From NCBI GenBank assembly GCA_947497585.1, contig CANMHG010000001.1, positions 186,001 to 250,000 on the forward strand: DNA of 64,000 nucleotides. Direction: 5' to 3'. This document shows, one piece after another, positions 59,030-64,000 of the stretch; positions within the stretch are counted from its first letter, which is position 1, and each line of letters begins with the position of its first letter. Made by a program: the position numbers and the translations under genes. The notes beneath the pieces are model-generated. The model did not search any database. It was not told the DNA's origin and was given only the letters and a program-made list of their open reading frames with translations. Origin of the DNA: an uncultured Bacillaceae bacterium (GTDB taxonomy: Bacteria > Bacillota > Bacilli > Bacillales > Bacillaceae_L).

Positions 59030-62000
59030 GCGATTGAAAATAAAGTTACCGATATTTCTGCTATTTATCTTAGTTATACTAGCAGTTATGACTTCTCCTT
59101 TTTGGGGATGGCAGTTAAAGCCTAAAAAAACGCTAGAGGTCTTAATTCTCGATAAGACAGTTCCTGATGAGACATATAGGGAGCATAAGGGTGTAATGTG
59201 GGCATTAAATCATTTGAAGTATGTACAATCGGACGGAACTAAATACCATCTAATTAATGATTATATTGGATTTTACCCAAAGAAAAAGAATGAGTATGGA
59301 ATTAGAAATCTACCAGAAAACTTAGACCCTTACCAAATGATTTATATAGCGGATGGGTATGGAGTGTATGAGGAAGAATTCTATGAAAGTAATCAGTTAG
59401 GAGAACGTTCGGATATTATTTACGGTGGAATGACTAGTGAAGAAATTGCACGTATTAGAGAGGCTGTCTTTAAGAATGGAACAACTCTTGTTGCGGAATT
59501 TAATACATTTGCAAGTCCCACCCCATCAAATGTAAAAGAAGAATTTTATCAACTACTGAATATTAATTGGACGGGGTGGATTGCTAGGTATTTTGAAGAT
59601 CTTAATAGTGATGAAGTACCCGTTTGGATAAGAACAAATTATGAATCTCAGACTGGTAAGAGCTACCAATTTAATGGTTCTGGTTATGTATTTGTAAATG
59701 AAAGTAATAAGGTCGTTATTTTAGACAAGTCACAAATAGGTAAAGAGGGTGTAACCTTTACCTTTACAGAAAATGGAGAAAGTTATTTTGGCGAACAAAC
59801 GGAGGTAACCTATGACTATTGGTTTGATGTAATTACTCCAAAAAATGAAGAAGAAGTTCTCGCTAATTATAATCTTACTGTTAATGAGAGTGGTAAAGAT
59901 CTTTTAAGAGCCAACGATATCCCTTTACAGTTCCCAGCTGTCGTTCAACATAGAAATGATAGGTACACCTCTTATTACTTTGCAGGAGACTATGCTGATC
60001 AAGCGGAACTACCAGGATTATATCAGACGGTAGGTTTTACTACCTGGAAGAAATGGACGACCCCAAGTAGTCAGGCAGGAACTTTGCCATTCTTTTGGAA
60101 AGCCTATCTCCCAATGATGGAAGTTATTTTTGAAGAGACACAAGGTTTACAAAAAGCTACAAGTACAAAAGTAGAGTTTGCCAGGGAAAATGGAGTAAAG
60201 GTTGGAGCTAAAGTAAGTGACAACTATCTACAAATTTATAAAAATGGGAAATGGGAGGATATTCTAGTAAAAGGTGTCAACATGGGAATCGCGAAGCCTG
60301 GTTCATGGCCTGGTGAAACTAACATTTCAAAAGCGGAATATTATCGCTGGTTTACCCAAATTGGTGATATGAATGCGAATGTTATTAGGGTTTATACGAT
60401 TCATCCTCCAGCATTTTACGAGGCTCTGTACGAATACAATAAAATTGCTAAAACACCTCTTTATTTACTGCATGGGGTGTGGGTAAATGAAGACATATTC
60501 CATAAATCACAAGATGCATTTGCAGTTGAAAATACAGAGGAATTTAAGTCTGAAATTAGAGATGTCATTGATTTGATCCACGGGAATGCTAGTTTAGCAG
60601 AAAGACGGGGTCATTCAAGTGGGGAATATAAATACGATGTTTCACCTTATGTATTGGGATGGATTCTAGGAGTTGAGTGGGATCCGACTGTTGTGTTAGC
60701 AACAAATGATAAGCACCATAAGATGGAGGACTACAAAGGGGAGTTTATCTATACTCAGAATGCAAATCCGTTTGAGATTTGGCTTGCAGAAATGATGAAC
60801 TTTACGATTGAATATGAGGAATCCAACTATGATTGGCAGAGACTTGTTAGTTTTACAAACTGGCCAACAACTGATTTACTCGATCATCCAAGTGATCCTC
60901 ATGGTCATGAGGATATGGTTTCTGTAAATCCAAATGTTATCTACTCAACAGATCAAATGTATTCAGGTCTATTTGCTTCTTATCACTTTTATCCTTATTA
61001 TCCAGATTTCCTTAACTATGAACAGAATTATGTAGAATATAAGGATCATCGTGGTGAGAAGAATAATTACGCTGGTTATTTAAATGAAATGAAGAAAAAC
61101 CACCGATTACCGATTGTGGTAGCAGAGTTCGGAGTACCCGGTTCTCGTGGATTAACCCATCGAAATGTTCATGGTAGAGACCAAGGCCATCATAGTGAAG
61201 AAGAACAAGGGTATTATAATACTCGTTTATTCGAAGATATCGTTCAAGAAAATATGGCTGGTGGGATTGTTTTTACATGGCAGGATGAGTGGTTTAAACG
61301 AACATGGAATACAATGGATTATGATAATCAAGATCGTAGACCATATTGGTCAAATGCCCAAACCAATGAGCAACAATTTGGATTGTTGAGTTTTGATCCT
61401 ACTTCGAGTTACAAAAACATGTTAAAGGTTGATGGAGATCCTTCTGATTGGAATGATAAAGGGATTGAGCCAGCAATCACATCGAATGGAGAAGTAACAA
61501 GTGTGTTTGTAACTAGTGATGAGCGGTACCTATATCTCCGTCTAGATTATAAAGAGAAGTTTGACGAAATGAATACTTATATTTTGTTTGATACCATACA
61601 GAATCAGGGGCAAGCCTCCGTTCCAGGGCTAGATAACTTGAAAACTGAAGAACTCGATTTTGTCCTAGAGCTTAAGGGGGAAGAACAATCAAGATTGTTA
61701 ATAGATAGTTATTATGATACGTTTTACTATCATTACGGCAATGCTATCCCAGAAAATAAAAGGACTGAAAATATTTCTGAAAAAAATAATGGTGTATTCC
61801 ATCCGATTCGTTTAGCTTTAAACAAAGAAGTAACGATTCAAACGGAGAATGGTGAAAACAAAACTCTTTCATTTGATTATTATGAAACAGGAAAGCTAGC
61901 ATTTGGAAATGGAAATCCTACTTCGGAAGATTATAATTCACTCACGGATGCTAGTTTGAATAAGTCACGTAATATTATCGAATTAAGATTGCCATGGCAG

Positions 62001-62282
62001 CTCCTTAACTTTAAAGACCCAAGTTTAAATGAAGTAATGGGAGATATTTGGAGTGAAGGTGGCCTTGAGAATAGTCAGATAATTGATAAGGTGAAAATAG
62101 GAGTAGTTGCAAAAAAGGGTAATATTGAAACAGTACCCCGAACAACCGGTTCAAGCTTTGTTCCTTCTAGGTTCTATGAGTATACCCTTCCAGTGTGGGA
62201 AGAACCTACCTATCATGAACGATTAAAGCAGTCCTATTATATAATGCAGGACCTTTATAAAAGTATAGATTTCAAGGAGTGA
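59022..62282 (+). CDS. Large membrane-anchored glycoside-hydrolase-like protein
   Basis: A 1086-residue protein with one N-terminal signal-anchor helix (about 7-27), so the rest is outside. Residues about 35-380 are an alpha/beta region with a ThuA/amidotransferase-like look (IYIADGYGVYEEEF). About 415-770 form a GH2/GH5-like TIM barrel: VKGVNMGIAKPGSWPGE, NVIRVYTIHPP, LGWILGVEWDP, and probable nucleophile Glu-702 in VAEFGVPG. About 800-1086 is a beta-rich CBM9-like region (VDGDPSDWND). Probably trims or processes the polymer made by the adjacent synthase. Starts ATG inside the end of the glycosyltransferase gene. Confidence 0.85.
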   Translation: MTKRLKIKLPIFLLFILVILAVMTSPFWGWQLKPKKTLEVLILDKTVPDETYREHKGVMWALNHLKYVQSDGTKYHLINDYIGFYPKKKNEYGIRNLPENLDPYQMIYIADGYGVYEEEFYESNQLGERSDIIYGGMTSEEIARIREAVFKNGTTLVAEFNTFASPTPSNVKEEFYQLLNINWTGWIARYFEDLNSDEVPVWIRTNYESQTGKSYQFNGSGYVFVNESNKVVILDKSQIGKEGVTFTFTENGESYFGEQTEVTYDYWFDVITPKNEEEVLANYNLTVNESGKDLLRANDIPLQFPAVVQHRNDRYTSYYFAGDYADQAELPGLYQTVGFTTWKKWTTPSSQAGTLPFFWKAYLPMMEVIFEETQGLQKATSTKVEFARENGVKVGAKVSDNYLQIYKNGKWEDILVKGVNMGIAKPGSWPGETNISKAEYYRWFTQIGDMNANVIRVYTIHPPAFYEALYEYNKIAKTPLYLLHGVWVNEDIFHKSQDAFAVENTEEFKSEIRDVIDLIHGNASLAERRGHSSGEYKYDVSPYVLGWILGVEWDPTVVLATNDKHHKMEDYKGEFIYTQNANPFEIWLAEMMNFTIEYEESNYDWQRLVSFTNWPTTDLLDHPSDPHGHEDMVSVNPNVIYSTDQMYSGLFASYHFYPYYPDFLNYEQNYVEYKDHRGEKNNYAGYLNEMKKNHRLPIVVAEFGVPGSRGLTHRNVHGRDQGHHSEEEQGYYNTRLFEDIVQENMAGGIVFTWQDEWFKRTWNTMDYDNQDRRPYWSNAQTNEQQFGLLSFDPTSSYKNMLKVDGDPSDWNDKGIEPAITSNGEVTSVFVTSDERYLYLRLDYKEKFDEMNTYILFDTIQNQGQASVPGLDNLKTEELDFVLELKGEEQSRLLIDSYYDTFYYHYGNAIPENKRTENISEKNNGVFHPIRLALNKEVTIQTENGENKTLSFDYYETGKLAFGNGNPTSEDYNSLTDASLNKSRNIIELRLPWQLLNFKDPSLNEVMGDIWSEGGLENSQIIDKVKIGVVAKKGNIETVPRTTGSSFVPSRFYEYTLPVWEEPTYHERLKQSYYIMQDLYKSIDFKE

Positions 62283-62287
62283 GAAGA

Positions 62288-62659
62288 GTGGCTAAATTAT
62301 TATTAGCGGAGGACGAAGAAGTCCTTCGCATGCTCATTGTGGATACGCTTGAGGATGAGGGTTATGAAATCGATGAAGCATGTGATGGGCAAGAAGCTTA
62401 TCAATTCATAAGTGAGAATGAGTATGATCTCATTATTCTAGATTTTATGATGCCTGTGATGACTGGACTGGAAGTGATAGAAAAAATAAGAGTCATGCCT
62501 AACAAACAGGACGTTAAGGTAATGATGCTCTCAGCTAAGAATCAGCAGTCAGACCAAGAACAAGTCTTAAATGCAGGTGCAAACTATTTTATGTCCAAGC
62601 CATTCAGTCCTTTAGAGCTAGTAAAGAGAGTTGAGGAGATACTTAGTGAAGGAAAATAA
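62288..62659 (+). CDS. Single-domain response regulator
   Basis: A 123-residue lone receiver: LLLAEDEEV acidic pocket, phospho-Asp in IILDFMMP, Ser in MLSAK, Lys in FMSKPF. With no output domain it is Spo0F/CheY-like and probably passes phosphate between the sensor encoded just after it and the Hpt/REC protein at 54954. The GTG at 62288 is 8 bases from AAGGAG; the GTG at 62279 overlaps that box. The next gene begins inside its end. Confidence 0.93.
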   Translation: MAKLLLAEDEEVLRMLIVDTLEDEGYEIDEACDGQEAYQFISENEYDLIILDFMMPVMTGLEVIEKIRVMPNKQDVKVMMLSAKNQQSDQEQVLNAGANYFMSKPFSPLELVKRVEEILSEGK

Positions 62660-64000
62660 AGTAAATAAGTACTTTAGGAAAAGTTTGGCTAGGAAGTTTT
62701 TTCTGTTAATGAGTATCTTCTTTATCATTTCTTTTATAAGTGCAACCTTTTTCCTCTGGTATCAGAACCATTTATCAGAAGTCTACCTCGAAAGAAACAA
62801 GATAATAGAGAAAAAAGAAAGAACAGCACAACGGCTAGACCAAGCTTTTAATCGCGCATTCTTCGAAATGAGAGGTTATATAGCTTTTGAAAAAACGTTG
62901 ATGAAGGATACTGCTCTTAGACAGAGAGAGGTTATTAATGGTCTTATTTCAGATCTTGAGAAGTTAATCGAAACAAATGAAGATATTCTATTTTATAATG
63001 CCGTTGTTGAATTCGAAAAGTATTACTTCGAAGAATCAGTACCAATTGTATTAGATTATCTTAAAGATGGAGATTTAGAAGCCATCACGACCTATGCTAG
63101 CGCTGGGGTAACGGCAAGAGTAAATGAATTTCAAACTAGACTTACAAATTATCGATTAGCACAAGATGACAATGTAGAGGTTAACTTTAAAGAGCTAAAT
63201 AATCGTATTAATGACAGCCAATTTGCCTTCATTTTATTTTTAGGAGCAATCCTTTTGATTTTGTTGATAGTAACTAGATTTATGGCCCTACAAATTGGCA
63301 AGCCATTAAGAGAATTAGCGATAGCAGCAGGAGATGTTGCGAACGGCAAAATGGTCAGCCTTTTAGGACAAACTCATCGTGATGACGAACTTGGGGCCTT
63401 ATCTCGATCATTCAATAAGATGGTTCAAAGCATTTATGAGAATGAGCAGGACTTAACAGCTCAAAATGAAGAATTGCATGCTCAGCAAGATGAATTGCAT
63501 AGTCAACAAATTGAGCTTCAACGAGCAATTTCAATTATGCAAAATCGTGAGTTAGAGCTTGAACGTAGAAATGAGCTAATTAATGGGATAGCAAACTCCC
63601 TTGATAAACAGCAAGTTCTACAAAGCATTGTTGAAAACATGTGTAAATTAATAGAAGCAGACTGTGGTGTAATTGCTCTCCTTCATTCAAAAGGTGACTA
63701 TGCTGGATATGGTATTTCCACAGAAAGAGTAAATCAGTTTATGAGTAACCTTGAAAATGGACAACTTAGCCGAATTATCCAAAAGAAAAAAGGATACTCA
63801 ATCAAACGGAGTTATATAGAAGAAGAACAAGGCTATCATACGCATAATTTCTATTGCTATGATCTCTATTTGCCTGTTGTATCATTCGCTAATGAAGTCG
63901 AAGCTGTTATGGTCTATACTCGTTATGGAAATGATTTTACAAAAGAAGAGATTGAGGAATTCGAAGCTTTAGCAAAACAAATCTCCATTTCACTTGAAAA
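62646..64000 (+). CDS. HAMP-GAF membrane sensor protein, probable histidine kinase (3' truncated by window edge)
   Basis: An open frame from GTG 62646 to the last base, 451 codons shown. Order: membrane helix (about 19-38), extracellular helical region (about 40-190), second helix (about 200-220), HAMP (about 222-275, GKPLRELAIAAGDVANGKM), a long Gln/Glu/Leu-rich coiled coil (275-325), and a GAF domain from about 330. A kinase or GGDEF part would follow beyond the window; linked to a receiver gene it is probably a kinase. GAGGAG lies 7 bases before the GTG, which overlaps the previous gene by 14 bases. Confidence 0.85.
   Translation, partial: MKENKVNKYFRKSLARKFFLLMSIFFIISFISATFFLWYQNHLSEVYLERNKIIEKKERTAQRLDQAFNRAFFEMRGYIAFEKTLMKDTALRQREVINGLISDLEKLIETNEDILFYNAVVEFEKYYFEESVPIVLDYLKDGDLEAITTYASAGVTARVNEFQTRLTNYRLAQDDNVEVNFKELNNRINDSQFAFILFLGAILLILLIVTRFMALQIGKPLRELAIAAGDVANGKMVSLLGQTHRDDELGALSRSFNKMVQSIYENEQDLTAQNEELHAQQDELHSQQIELQRAISIMQNRELELERRNELINGIANSLDKQQVLQSIVENMCKLIEADCGVIALLHSKGDYAGYGISTERVNQFMSNLENGQLSRIIQKKKGYSIKRSYIEEEQGYHTHNFYCYDLYLPVVSFANEVEAVMVYTRYGNDFTKEEIEEFEALAKQISISLE

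Overview
The window is chromosomal DNA of a low-GC, spore-forming Gram-positive bacterium of the Bacillaceae. The evidence is strong AGGAGG-type ribosome binding sites with frequent TTG/GTG starts, several small acid-soluble spore proteins (SspH type, alpha/beta type, a gamma-like one), sporulation-type orphan histidine kinases, Spo0A-like boxes, IDEAL-domain proteins, PatA, CheV, and a GlcT-controlled pts operon. Neither gene order nor protein sequence matches B. subtilis or the B. cereus group closely. I saw no tRNA, rRNA, CRISPR array, prophage or transposase gene.

Layout. 1-6.6 kb: end of an ATP-dependent DNA ligase, an unusual HTH plus F1-ATPase-beta-like fusion, a hydrolase, an M42 peptidase, small spore and hypothetical genes, and a membrane diguanylate cyclase. 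6.7-7.07 kb: no gene, but the minus strand has a consensus sigma-A promoter, a long-range closing helix and an intrinsic terminator, which together define a free-standing RNA of about 330 nt. 7.1-15.7 kb: PAS histidine kinase, MoxR/DUF58/DUF4129 operon, SDR, spore proteins, glcT. 15.7-17.9 kb: GlcT antiterminator target and terminator directly in front of ptsH-ptsI, with no ptsG. 18-23.6 kb: membrane-anchored trypsin-like protease, methyltransferase, atypical SDR, beta-propeller and hydroxyacid dehydrogenase genes.

23.9-44 kb is one large catabolic region. It holds an ACAD10/11-type acyl-CoA dehydrogenase, SDRs, thiolase, acyl-CoA ligase, a TetR regulator, thioesterase, an APH-type kinase like the kinase half of ACAD10/11 and LvaA, a ComB-type phosphatase, a FadE-type dehydrogenase, a PaaG-like crotonase, a quinone oxidoreductase, a Liv-type ABC importer, an HSL esterase and a phosphotriesterase-like lactonase. 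The two main operons carry the same palindromic operator just downstream of their promoters. The gene set fits import and hydrolysis of an ester or lactone, CoA activation, phosphorylation and phosphate elimination of a 4-hydroxyacyl-CoA, then beta-oxidation. The substrate is inferred, not shown.

44-54.8 kb: two more orphan sporulation-type kinases (one KinB-like), patA, kynB, two IDEAL-domain genes, a six-repeat DUF346-type lectin-like protein, a DUF1906 protein, cheV, and a second copy of a dispersed palindromic repeat. 54.9-64 kb: a tightly packed operon coding for an Hpt-REC-GGDEF-REC protein, a membrane HEAT-like protein, a processive family-2 glycosyltransferase, a large membrane-anchored glycoside-hydrolase-like protein, a single-domain response regulator and the start of a HAMP/GAF sensor protein that runs off the window. 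It looks like a c-di-GMP-linked exopolysaccharide system with its own phosphorelay.
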